Assembly: GCA_051010195.1 (NCBI GenBank)
Contig: JBPCVV010000136.1
Location: forward strand, 1-32,255
Origin: Anderseniella sp051010195
GTDB taxonomy: Bacteria > Pseudomonadota > Alphaproteobacteria > Rhizobiales > Aestuariivirgaceae
Direction: 5' to 3'
DNA length: 32,255 nt
How positions within the stretch are numbered: the stretch's first letter is position 1; every line of letters begins with the position of its first letter. Position numbers and translations under genes: made by a program. Below the pieces are notes generated by a model that did no database searches, was not told where the DNA came from, and worked only from the letters and a program-made list of their open reading frames with translations. Shown in pieces: positions 8,467-16,479 of this stretch.

Positions 8467-10041
8467 TCAGTAGACAAACTGAAATTCCGCCCGTCCGCCA
8501 AAGTTGTCGTTGCGGCCCTCGTTGATCGTGTAAAAAGTCTCAAACGTCAGCTGGACGTGCTGGCCTATGGCCTGCTGCAACTGGGCGCCGAAGCCAACAC
8601 TGTCCAGGCCATTGCCGCTGATATCGCGGCGTCCGGCGATTTCCAGAATCAGATTGCGGCGCTTGTCATCCCAAAATGCCTGGTAACCAATGGCACCACC
8701 GATGACACTGTCGGACGTGAAAGGATCGATCTCGGCCCCGTAGGTACTGAGGTTGGGTGATGCGAACAGAATGCCGGTATTCGCCAGCGGGCCGCCTACG
8801 ATGGCTTCCCGGCCGGCCTGCGTGAAATTGCCCAGACCGAGGAAAGAGTTGAGGTAAACGATATCGTCGGATCCAGTGACGGTCTTGGACAACTCGGACG
8901 TAATGAGGGTTCCATTACCCACGACATTCCCGTCAATTTCATCTTCGAGTGCAATTGACGTGTTGACCCGAAATGCAGTGCTGACGCCATACAGCCAGGG
9001 CAGGCGTTGGATGGCCGAGACACCGAAATAGAGGCCGTCTCCATTGCCGTCATCGTCAACGTAGATCATGTCGTAGTTGAGAGTGCTCAGGTGGGTGTCT
9101 GCGGCTATGAACAGGCCGAACATGTTTGCCCCGCGGCCGGGACGGTCGAAATCGTTGCGGTCAAGCCGGTTCCAGCCATACATACCCGAAACCCGCAGGT
9201 TGGATGTGCCGGGGAACGGGATATTGTTGCGAACAAAGCCGACCGCATCGATCGTATCGTTTATGATAATGCCTTCCTGGAATATGACCGGCTGGCGCCC
9301 GACGGTGAAGCCCAGGTCAATCGGCCGTTGCCCCTCCCGGTCCAAATTGGGGAACAGGCTGCCCAGGTCACCTTCAAAAAACAGGGTTTCGACATTGAAG
9401 CCGAATTCATCGTTGAAGCCCTTACTGGCACCTTCGAATGTATACCGTGTGAACCTGTCCGGCCGGTTGTTGTCCGTGGGGCGTATTCCCAGAAGAATTT
9501 TTTCGGTTCCGGTGAGCTGAAGATTGACAAACAGGTCAAGCCGGTTGGCGATCTCGGTTTCGCGTTGGTCGGCACCAAAGGACTGAAACGCGGTACGGTT
9601 GATCATGTACGCCCACAACCTTGGTTGCCAGACCGCTCCAATAAAGGGGATCTCGAATCCGGGATGCAGGTTACCGGTGTCCAGAAAGCCATTGCCGAGT
9701 TCGTACAGGAGCGCTGGCCGGTCCGGCAACCGGTCCTCCTCGTTTTCCGATGTCTCCGTTCTGAAGTCGACGTAGTCGTCTCTCAGGCTGGCAATTTCGG
9801 TTCTGTCACCCAACGGCCAGAACGAGCTGTACCAGTGCTCCCCAGTTCTCTCCGCCGGTTCGCCACCCGTCGGTGTTACCAGCGGGTCACTCTTGCTGTG
9901 GGCAGTGACGTTGTGCTGGTAGTTTTTTCTGCTCAACTCGGTTGCAGTGGCCGAGATCGAATACAGGATGCCCGGGGTCAGGATCGACAGCATCAGCAAT
10001 GTGCTGCGCGAAAACCCCTTGAAATGTGGCGTATCCGTCAT
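8467..10041 (-). CDS. Outer-membrane beta-barrel protein (porin-like)
   Basis: 524 residues from ATG 10041, which has AGGG 8 nt upstream; an upstream in-frame extension lacks such support. A signal peptide is visible (SRSTLLMLSILTPGILYSIS then ATATE). The body is made of alternating short amphipathic strands and turns rich in Asn, Asp and Gly (DDDGNGDG, RPTDNNRPDR). The chain ends in EFQFVY, a C-terminal aromatic signature typical of outer-membrane barrels. No known porin family can be assigned. It lies 76 bp downstream of the pentahaem gene and 51 bp upstream of the reductase gene. The pairing with a multihaem cytochrome recalls porin-cytochrome conduits such as MtrAB/PioAB, but no sequence kinship to MtrB/PioB is claimed. 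Confidence 0.8.
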   Translation of the reverse strand: MTDTPHFKGFSRSTLLMLSILTPGILYSISATATELSRKNYQHNVTAHSKSDPLVTPTGGEPAERTGEHWYSSFWPLGDRTEIASLRDDYVDFRTETSENEEDRLPDRPALLYELGNGFLDTGNLHPGFEIPFIGAVWQPRLWAYMINRTAFQSFGADQRETEIANRLDLFVNLQLTGTEKILLGIRPTDNNRPDRFTRYTFEGASKGFNDEFGFNVETLFFEGDLGSLFPNLDREGQRPIDLGFTVGRQPVIFQEGIIINDTIDAVGFVRNNIPFPGTSNLRVSGMYGWNRLDRNDFDRPGRGANMFGLFIAADTHLSTLNYDMIYVDDDGNGDGLYFGVSAIQRLPWLYGVSTAFRVNTSIALEDEIDGNVVGNGTLITSELSKTVTGSDDIVYLNSFLGLGNFTQAGREAIVGGPLANTGILFASPNLSTYGAEIDPFTSDSVIGGAIGYQAFWDDKRRNLILEIAGRRDISGNGLDSVGFGAQLQQAIGQHVQLTFETFYTINEGRNDNFGGRAEFQFVY

Positions 10042-10117
10042 TGAGTTGCCCTGTTCACTCTCAGTCTTCTTTTCGTTTGGTAGGCACGGGAGGCCTCCGC
10101 TAATCCACAAACAATTC

Positions 10118-12490
10118 TCACTTGACCTGCGGGTCTGCGGTCTGTCGACGACGTCTTGGAACCGCAATGGTCGGAGCCGCACGGCCGGGCGCCACGGTTG
10201 CATTGGGGACTGACGCTCCGAACGCGGCGGGTGCCAGCTGGATGGGTCCGGACCCGGAATTCGAAACAGCTGTTGCGCCCAGGGTCACTTCCCTCGTCCA
10301 CAGCGTCTGGGTTCCGGCAATCAACGCGTCGCCAACCTCGCGAGGTGTCATGTGGAAGTCGAAGCCGACGCTCTGAATGCTGGTGATCAGGTTTATCGGC
10401 ACGGCCTGCGCCTTCAGCTTGACGGTCGCCTTGTAAGGACCGTTGCCTGTCAACTGGCTGCTGTTGACTTTGTAGGAGGCCCAGCGATGACCGTTTGGCT
10501 CGATGCCCTTCTTATGGTTGCGCTCGGTGGCCGGTTCGCCGCTGAACACGAGTGAAGTTGTAGACGGCAGCACGCGGGGCAGGGCAAACGTCGGGAACGG
10601 AATTGGAATGACGTGCTCGATTTCACCGCCGCGCCCGTTCTGGGTCACGAAGATTGACTGCAGGCTGAACAGCTGGCTGTCGAGTTCGGCCTTGCCCGCA
10701 TGAACGTATGAGGAATGACCGTCCCTCAGGTCGCCATTGGCATCCCTGTCGCCAGAGCGGAAAACCACATTGCCACTGCGGTCGGTAACGGTGACCTGGA
10801 GCCATACGAGGCGTTCGCCGGTGAAGCCGGTCGGGACGTTGTGGCCGTCAGTGCCGTTGCGAACCTTGACCCGGAAGGCGAGACCGCCAACGTCAGCGCG
10901 TTCCACAACCACATCGTCAAGCTTGTATCCGTTGCGCAGAACCTCTAGGCGTGCCCGCTTGGCAAACTCGAGCAATTCGAACTGCTCCTTGAGGATCTCG
11001 CGTGCGTCGTAACGATCGTCAACCGACTCCCAGGATTTGGGGAACTTGTACCCTGCAGGGACGGCGTCCTCAAACTTGTCGGTGCCCCAGCCATCCTTGT
11101 GCTTGAACTCCAACCATTCGCGCATGGTCTTGAATTCGGCCGCTTTCTGGTTGTGCGGGAAGATACCAGGATGAACAACCGGGTAGTCGGGGCCTGAGAA
11201 CAGGTGGCGGGTCAGCTTGCGTGTCTTGGTCGGAACATCGCCGATTACCGCGGCAGGCCCTTCATCATAACCTGAAGGTTTGCCTTCAATCTTACCCATG
11301 TGGCAGTCCTGACAGGTGACGCCCCGGGCTGCTGCCGGTGACAGGCGGTACTCGCTGAAAGCCTCTTCAAGCCGGAAGCCGTTGAACAAGGTCACATCGT
11401 GGCAACTGCCGCAGAACGTCGATGACTTGATCGGCGCGAACACCTTGGCCTTGTTATGAATTTTGCGGCCCGGCTCTTTCTCGTCCGTGACGACGCGGAA
11501 CTTCTCGGGCTTGTCGAGTACCTGTTCGACGCCTGCATTGCCTTCCGGACCGAAAACCGGTGCGGTCAGCCCGCCTTCGACCAGTGCCAGGCGGCCGCTG
11601 ACCTTATTGTAGGCCCTGTCGATGCGGTGGCAGACGACACAGGTAATGCCCTCACGAGACGTCGGGTGGCGGTCAAGATTGGACTCGAATGTGCTCTCGC
11701 CCAGATTCGCGCCCACCGGGCTGTGGCAACGCAGGCAGAAATCGCCGTTTGAACCGTTGCTCAGCTCGTTGATCTTGTTGTTGAGCGACAGGTAGATCGG
11801 GCTGATCTGCGCATAGGCGTGTTGGGAGACCGACCATTCCTTGTAATGCTTGGGATGGCAAATTCCGCAGGTCGCTGCTGCAGGATACCGGTTTTCGACA
11901 AACAGCTGCAGGTGCTCTTCAGCGGCGGTAAGGTTTTTCTTGTCCTTGTCATCCTTGCTGGCGGTTTTCTCATAACCGGACTGCTTTTCGTCCGGTTCGG
12001 CAACTGTGCGCTCGGGTTCGGACTTGTTGTCCTGTTTGGCACTGTCCTGCTTGACGCTTTCCTGCTTTTTCTTCTTCTTGCCTTTGGCGCCCAGCACCCT
12101 GTCTGCCTCGATCAGCAGATCGTCGGTCTGGTCTGACTTGCCAGTTGTGTTGGCCTGGGCCACCTGAATCTTGCCATGCGGCGATTTCATGTTCAGCTCA
12201 GACAGGTATTTTTGTAACTCAGTGGTCACCGGCGAACCGCTACCGGTTACAGGAGGATGATTTGGCGCGCGTTTCTTCAACTCGACGAGGTAGTTCTGCA
12301 ACTCAGCCGACACCGGCGAGATGTTCACGGCGCCCGGGGAGTTGTTTAGAGGGGGATGGCCAGCAGGTAACGATGATCGGCTTTCGGCCTGAGCATCACT
12401 GACAATTGGAAGCAAACCTTGATCGTGAACAACCCCTACAACTGGTACGACCAGACATGCGGCCACAAGGGCGCCTACCAACTTCCTCAC
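10118..12490 (-). CDS. Pentahaem cytochrome c (c554-like) with Lys-rich N-terminal extension
   Basis: 790 residues from GTG 12490, with AAGGGG 8 nt upstream. A signal peptide covers about 1-35 (cleavage near AQA-E). Residues 36-200 are a low-complexity extension with a repeated unit (PVSAELQNYLVELKKR at 59-74, PVTTELQKYLSELNMK at 87-102) and a Lys/Glu/Asp-rich stretch (136-190). Five haem c motifs follow: CGICH 208-212, CLRCH 252-256, CVVCH 284-288, CGSCH 360-364 and CQDCH 393-397. A downstream domain of about 300 residues includes DGHNVPTGFTGERLVWLQV, typical of Ig-like or jelly-roll domains in large multihaem proteins. The spacing resembles cytochrome c554-family enzymes. It is first in the minus arm, before the porin. 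It could be an exported terminal oxidoreductase or a conduit component. Substrate unknown. Confidence 0.85.
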   Translation of the reverse strand: MRKLVGALVAACLVVPVVGVVHDQGLLPIVSDAQAESRSSLPAGHPPLNNSPGAVNISPVSAELQNYLVELKKRAPNHPPVTGSGSPVTTELQKYLSELNMKSPHGKIQVAQANTTGKSDQTDDLLIEADRVLGAKGKKKKKQESVKQDSAKQDNKSEPERTVAEPDEKQSGYEKTASKDDKDKKNLTAAEEHLQLFVENRYPAAATCGICHPKHYKEWSVSQHAYAQISPIYLSLNNKINELSNGSNGDFCLRCHSPVGANLGESTFESNLDRHPTSREGITCVVCHRIDRAYNKVSGRLALVEGGLTAPVFGPEGNAGVEQVLDKPEKFRVVTDEKEPGRKIHNKAKVFAPIKSSTFCGSCHDVTLFNGFRLEEAFSEYRLSPAAARGVTCQDCHMGKIEGKPSGYDEGPAAVIGDVPTKTRKLTRHLFSGPDYPVVHPGIFPHNQKAAEFKTMREWLEFKHKDGWGTDKFEDAVPAGYKFPKSWESVDDRYDAREILKEQFELLEFAKRARLEVLRNGYKLDDVVVERADVGGLAFRVKVRNGTDGHNVPTGFTGERLVWLQVTVTDRSGNVVFRSGDRDANGDLRDGHSSYVHAGKAELDSQLFSLQSIFVTQNGRGGEIEHVIPIPFPTFALPRVLPSTTSLVFSGEPATERNHKKGIEPNGHRWASYKVNSSQLTGNGPYKATVKLKAQAVPINLITSIQSVGFDFHMTPREVGDALIAGTQTLWTREVTLGATAVSNSGSGPIQLAPAAFGASVPNATVAPGRAAPTIAVPRRRRQTADPQVK

Positions 12491-12552
12491 TTTTACACCC
12501 CTTAACGCCGCCGATTATCTTTACCCCTGAAGTCGCCGCCGGTCATTCGGGT

Positions 12553-12571
12553 ATGGTTAACAGAGTGTTAA
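12553..12571 (-). promoter_or_regulatory. CtrA-like box TTAA-N7-TTAACCAT in the 12491-12782 intergenic region
   Basis: On the minus strand, 12571 down to 12553 reads TTAA, seven bases, then TTAACCAT. This combines the full CtrA spacing (TTAA-N7-TTAA) with the TTAACCAT half-site. It lies about 65 bp upstream of GTG 12490, a usual promoter distance. The same 10-mer TTAACCATAC lies upstream of the other arm at 2129. Nothing else firm is seen in the 292-bp gap, and no ORF there is convincing. Confidence 0.4.
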
Positions 12572-12782
12572 TGTTTACAGCCGTTCCGGACGAGAATTTG
12601 GCCGACGCCAGTCATAAATGTGGTGATTCCGTGCTAATTATGATTGCCCGAACAGGTTGTGCCAGACGGACAGAATGCGCGCTCAAATACGTGCCGAGCA
12701 AGTTGCGGCACCGGCCACAGATATTGAACAGTAAAACACCCTGGGGAGCTAAAAATCAGTGTGAGGCGGTCAGCAACACAGG

Positions 12783-13601
12783 TTATTTGGCGGCTGGACT
12801 ATTATTGCTTGTTTGTAATGTTACTTCACCCAGGTCCTGGACTGTATAGGTGTAGCCGTCGCCGGGCGCCGAAAAGCGGGTTTTTAGTGCGCTGCCGGTC
12901 ATGACTATTTCACCGGCCTTTAAGTGCCGTCCGCGACCGGCAAGGTGATTTGTGACCCAAGCAAGGCCGTTGAGCGGATGACCGAGAGCATTTCCGGTGT
13001 TGCCGCTGTCGAGTGATTCTCCGTTCAGCGTCACCGTGCCTGTGAGATTTCCAAGCTCGATGTGCCGCCAGTCCGTGACCGCTTCGCCCAGAACCACGCC
13101 GCCACACCAGCACCGATCGGACAAGATCGACTTGGCATCAAGATCGCTATAGTCCGCATTGCGATCCTCGATCAGTTCGAAAGCCGGCATGGCAGACGCC
13201 ACGAACCGGGAGATGGTTTCCGCGTTGAACGGCGCTGCGTGCATGGGCACGTCTTCACCGATTTCCAGCGCGATCTCAAACTCCACGCCAATCCGAATGA
13301 AGTCTGCGTGGTTTGCAACATGCGGCGAGTGGTGAATTGTGGCCGCGAATATGCTGCCATATACAGGCTGATCCACGCCGCACAGCTTCTGAATATCGGG
13401 AGAGGTGACTGCAATCTTGTGGCCGGCTATCGGCCCGGCGTTGGCCTCGGTCTGCATGATCCGATACAACGCATCCTGAATGTCATAGGCGTCGCAAAGT
13501 GTTTCAGGCTCATCGGGTCCACGCAGCGGCTGAAACTGCTCACGCTGCACATTGGCCTCATATATTCTGCGCGCAACGGCTTCTGTGTGTTTCTGGTCCA
13601 T
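12783..13601 (-). CDS. 2-keto-4-pentenoate hydratase / fumarylacetoacetate hydrolase-family enzyme
   Basis: 272 residues starting MDQKHTEAVARRIYEANVQ. Family features seen are AGHKIAVTSPDIQKLCGVDQP (near 59-79; GxK then the substrate-lid region), GVEFEIALEIG with the acidic metal ligands, PAFELIEDR, LGHPLNGLAWVTNHLAGRG and GEIVMTGSAL. These are typical of MhpD/HpcG-type hydratases and related decarboxylases, which act on 2-oxo acids in aromatic or other carboxylate catabolism using Mg2+ or Mn2+. The length matches the family. It lies 45 bp downstream of the LysR gene on the same strand and is divergent from the TRAP genes, so the imported substrate may be converted here. Precise substrate cannot be read from sequence. 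Confidence 0.87.
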   Translation of the reverse strand: MDQKHTEAVARRIYEANVQREQFQPLRGPDEPETLCDAYDIQDALYRIMQTEANAGPIAGHKIAVTSPDIQKLCGVDQPVYGSIFAATIHHSPHVANHADFIRIGVEFEIALEIGEDVPMHAAPFNAETISRFVASAMPAFELIEDRNADYSDLDAKSILSDRCWCGGVVLGEAVTDWRHIELGNLTGTVTLNGESLDSGNTGNALGHPLNGLAWVTNHLAGRGRHLKAGEIVMTGSALKTRFSAPGDGYTYTVQDLGEVTLQTSNNSPAAK

Positions 13602-13646
13602 TTGGTTGTCCCGACAGTGTGCTCGGGTCTTTCATGAATTGTGGTA

Positions 13647-14567
13647 TTATTGTTCGTGGGCGTTTCGCAGGCAGTCCAGGAATTTCTCCACCCGCCTCGA
13701 TATTTTCGGTGTCTTGCGTACGATCGCAGAATGGTCACTGGGGTAATTGTAGACATCGGGTCTCAGCGCCCGCATGTCACCGGTATCGATAAAGCGCTTT
13801 GCCACATGATCGGGCAGAAATCCGATATAGCACCCGGACAGGACCAGCGTTGCCAGCGCTTCTTCATTGTTGACGATGGCCTGGCGCTTCAGCTTCCAGT
13901 CATGGCTGGCCATCATGTTCGGAGAGTGAAACGGGAAACCTGCATATTTCTGCTTTTGCATGTCCTGCCGGGATATCTCGCTGTCGGATTTGTCGAACAG
14001 GGGGTGGTGCCTGCCGCAATACAGATACATGGCCTCGCTGTATAACCCGTGGTAGTCGAGATTGTCCGAGGTTTTGTGCATCGGAACGATGCCGACCTGA
14101 TACTGCCCGCTCAACACACCGGTTTCGACAATGTTTACCGGTTCGACATAGACCTCGATCCTGACCTTCGGTGCGATGCGTTCGAAGGCCCGGAGTGCAT
14201 CTGGCAGTTTGACCTTTGGGTTGGTTGCATTCTTGTCAAAAAACGCAATCGACAGGTTGCCGGCCAGATCCTTGTTGGTTTCATCTACTTCGGCCTGGAA
14301 TTCATGGATAGCGGTAAACAATTGCAGTGCTGCGGCATGGATGCGTTTGCCTTCCTCGGTCAATGAAAACCCTGCCGGTCCGCGATGGCAGAGCCTGCTG
14401 CCAAGGCGGAATTCCAGATCGGTCAGATGCCGGCTTATGGTTGATCTGCTGATATTCAGCTCAAGCTCCGCGGCGGACACACCACCACATGCAACAACTG
14501 CCCGGAATACCCGAAGCAACCGGAAGTCTACATCGCTGAGGCGGCGAAGAAGCGCTGTTTTAGCCAT
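13647..14567 (-). CDS. LysR-family transcriptional regulator
   Basis: 306 residues from ATG 14567; a GTG at 14582 in the same frame is possible, and neither has a good ribosome binding site. The N-terminal winged helix-turn-helix is clear (FRLLRVFRAVVACGGVSAAE, then RSTISRHLTDLEFRLGSRLC and FSLTEEGKRI). The rest fits the periplasmic-binding-protein-like effector domain of LysR proteins. It is encoded divergently from dctP and upstream of the hydratase gene. By the usual logic of such pairs, it probably controls both in response to the transported acid. Two inverted repeats in the 14568-14841 gap are candidate operators. Confidence 0.9.
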   Translation of the reverse strand: MAKTALLRRLSDVDFRLLRVFRAVVACGGVSAAELELNISRSTISRHLTDLEFRLGSRLCHRGPAGFSLTEEGKRIHAAALQLFTAIHEFQAEVDETNKDLAGNLSIAFFDKNATNPKVKLPDALRAFERIAPKVRIEVYVEPVNIVETGVLSGQYQVGIVPMHKTSDNLDYHGLYSEAMYLYCGRHHPLFDKSDSEISRQDMQKQKYAGFPFHSPNMMASHDWKLKRQAIVNNEEALATLVLSGCYIGFLPDHVAKRFIDTGDMRALRPDVYNYPSDHSAIVRKTPKISRRVEKFLDCLRNAHEQ

Positions 14568-14576
14568 GAAATAATG

Positions 14577-14592
14577 TTGCACTAATATGCAA
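14577..14592. promoter_or_regulatory. Inverted repeat TTGCA-N6-TGCAA next to the LysR start
   Basis: A perfect 5-bp dyad, AT-rich in the centre, lies 10 bp upstream of ATG 14567 (it includes the alternative GTG at 14582). The size and symmetry are close to LysR-type operator dyads. Autoregulatory role inferred from position only. Confidence 0.4.
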
Positions 14593-14727
14593 GCTTTTCA
14601 ACAAAGCTTCTTATTTCTGAAACTTTTCCCGGCTGCTAGGCTGTCTTTCAGGCCGAGATTTCAAAGCTTGCTGCCCCGAAGTTCCGGGCGCCAGTTCTTG
14701 CATTACCCCGCCTGTTGGGGGAATAGG

Positions 14728-14747
14728 GCAAATTGGCACGCATTTGC
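14728..14747. promoter_or_regulatory. Inverted repeat GCAAAT-N8-ATTTGC upstream of dctP
   Basis: A perfect 6-bp dyad lies about 95 bp upstream of dctP and contains TTGGCACG. It is a candidate activator site for the LysR protein. The interval also holds a small CCCC/GGGG hairpin at 14706-14721 and no ORF. Confidence 0.4.
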
Positions 14748-14841
14748 ATATCTGGCCAGTTCAAAATAGGCTCGAATAACTGATGAAGTCTCTATTTGCC
14801 GTTCAGTTTTCAATCGTCCCTTTAACAGAGAGGAATATCAC

Positions 14842-15858
14842 ATGAAACCTTTAAGCAAACTTTCCCTGGCCTTTGCGCTTACCGCAGCGATATCAATTGC
14901 CGGCATATCCGGCGCATCAGCCAAGAAATTCAGGATCGCCGTGGGCGACAGCGGCGGCAGCAGCCAGGAAGCAACCGGGCTTGGTTTTGTAAAGGCACTG
15001 GAAGAGCTTTCCGGCGGCAAACACACGGCAAAACTGTTTCTGAACGGTCAGCTTGGTTCGGAGCAGGACACTGTGAACGAAGCGGCGATCGGCACGCTGG
15101 ACATGTCGCTGTTGGCGATCAACAACATCACGCCATTCTCGCCGACGGTTGGCGTGTTCACATTGCCATATGTCATTTTGAGCCTGGAAGATGCTGAAAA
15201 GCTGACCCAGGGCCCGATTGGCGAACAGCTGACCAAGAACACCATCAATGACGCCGGTGTCAGAATCATCGCGTGGACATACACGGGTTTCCGCCGCCTG
15301 ACGAATTCGAAGAAGCCGGTGAAATCCGTTGCTGACCTGAAAGGCCTGGTGATCCGCGTGCCCAAGAACGAGATCATGATCGACACCTACAAGTCGTGGG
15401 GCATCAGCCCGACACCGATGGCATGGTCGGAAACCTTCGCGGGCCTGCAGACCAAGGTTGTTGACGGTCAGGACAATCCCTACACGACCATCAACGCGAT
15501 GAAGTTCTATGAAGTGCAGAAATACGTCACCAACATAAGGTACATATTCTCCATTGAACCCCTCATCATTTCCGAACAGGTATTCCAGGGATTGTCCGCA
15601 GAAGATCAGGACATCGTCCTGAAGGCCGGCAAGGCTGCAACGGCAGCGTCGGCAAAGTTCCTGCGCGAGAAGGAAGCCGAGATCAAGCAGATCCTGCTCG
15701 ACAAGGGCATGGAAATCAGCGATCCGGAAAACGATGAAGCCGAGTTCATCGATCTGGCAACAAAGGCAGTGTGGCCCAAATTCTACGAGAGCATTGGCGG
15801 TGTTGAAAAACTGAATGCCGTTCTTGGCGAAATTGGTCGCGACCCTGTGTCTGAATAA
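14842..15858 (+). CDS. dctP: TRAP transporter substrate-binding protein (DctP family)
   Basis: 338 residues with a signal peptide (1-27, ending GASA-KK). The mature part has the DctP pattern: ATGLGFVKALEELSGGK, LFLNGQLGSEQDTVNEAAIG, TLPYVILSLEDAEKL, FRRLTNSKKPVKSVADLKGL then VIRVPKN, WSETFAGLQTKVVDGQDNP. The Arg of VIRVP is the conserved residue that usually pairs with the carboxylate of the ligand. Periplasmic; delivers a probable organic acid to DctQM. The start has AGAGGAAT upstream. First gene of an apparent dctPQM-usp operon. The ligand could be a C4-dicarboxylate, a keto acid or another small acid; the nearby hydratase favours a catabolic acid. Confidence 0.94.
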   Translation: MKPLSKLSLAFALTAAISIAGISGASAKKFRIAVGDSGGSSQEATGLGFVKALEELSGGKHTAKLFLNGQLGSEQDTVNEAAIGTLDMSLLAINNITPFSPTVGVFTLPYVILSLEDAEKLTQGPIGEQLTKNTINDAGVRIIAWTYTGFRRLTNSKKPVKSVADLKGLVIRVPKNEIMIDTYKSWGISPTPMAWSETFAGLQTKVVDGQDNPYTTINAMKFYEVQKYVTNIRYIFSIEPLIISEQVFQGLSAEDQDIVLKAGKAATAASAKFLREKEAEIKQILLDKGMEISDPENDEAEFIDLATKAVWPKFYESIGGVEKLNAVLGEIGRDPVSE

Positions 15859-15874
15859 CCTTCATACAATAACG

Positions 15875-15896
15875 GAGGGCGCCACCCGGCGCCCTC
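15875..15896 (+). terminator. Strong hairpin between dctP and dctQ
   Basis: GAGGGCGCC-ACCC-GGCGCCCTC is a perfect 9-bp GC-rich stem with a tetraloop, 16 bp after the dctP stop and 21 bp before dctQ. With only a short TT after it, it is more likely an attenuating or 3'-stabilising structure that raises dctP transcript over dctQM than a full terminator. Confidence 0.6.
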
Positions 15897-15917
15897 TTGC
15901 AAAGGGGAGAGGGCCGG

Positions 15918-16463
15918 ATGAGCAAATTCTGGAAAATTGCGGATAATATCGAAAGTTATATTTGTCGAACCTTGCTGGCAATTTTTGTATGCCTGCTGTT
16001 TCTGCAGGTCATCGTGCGAACACTGTTTTCGTTCTCGTTCTCTTGGATTGAAGAGCTTTCGGTCTACATGTTCGTCTGGTTCGTGTTCTTCGGAGCCAGC
16101 TACGCTGCCAAAATGGGCGCCCACAACAGGGTGACTTTTCAGTTCAAGTTCCTGCGGCCCGGAGCCATCAAATATATAGAAGCCTTCGCAGACCTGTTCT
16201 GGCTGGCGTTTAATGTCATTTTTGTCTACCTCGCGATCGATTTCATTTTCAACAAAATGAACAAATTCCAGTCTTCTCAGACTTTGGGATTCCATCTGAG
16301 CTGGGTCTACATCGTGCTTCCGATTGCCTTCACCTTGATGACCATACGCATCCTGCAGGTGAACTATAAAAAGATAGTGCTCAATCAGGACATGCGTGAC
16401 CCGGATGCGATCGACCTTGATGCCATCAAGGCCGAGACCGAATCCGCAAAGACAGATCATTGA
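15918..16463 (+). CDS. dctQ: TRAP transporter small permease subunit
   Basis: 181 residues from ATG 15918, preceded by AAGGGGAGAGGG. Four hydrophobic segments are visible, including TLLAIFVCLLFLQVIVRTLF, ELSVYMFVWFVFFGASYAA and IVLPIAFTLMTIRILQV. The motif SWIEELSVYMFVWFVFFGAS is characteristic of DctQ (W-x-E-E then W-x-x-F-x-G). It acts in the inner membrane with DctM, using an ion gradient for uptake. The C-terminus is a short charged tail. DctM starts 16 bp later. Confidence 0.93.
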   Translation: MSKFWKIADNIESYICRTLLAIFVCLLFLQVIVRTLFSFSFSWIEELSVYMFVWFVFFGASYAAKMGAHNRVTFQFKFLRPGAIKYIEAFADLFWLAFNVIFVYLAIDFIFNKMNKFQSSQTLGFHLSWVYIVLPIAFTLMTIRILQVNYKKIVLNQDMRDPDAIDLDAIKAETESAKTDH

Positions 16464-16479
16464 AGAGGGGACTGGTATA

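Noticed and set aside
9007..10044. Open plus-strand frame of 345 codons opposite the barrel gene
   Set aside because: It is the antisense of a gene with signal peptide, barrel pattern and C-terminal aromatic end. The antisense product shows no domain and has no start site.
14734..14747. Sigma-54-like TGGCACG ... TTGC element upstream of dctP
   Set aside because: GG and GC are separated by 9 bases rather than the strict 10 of -24/-12 promoters. The bases are explained by the inverted repeat at 14728-14747.
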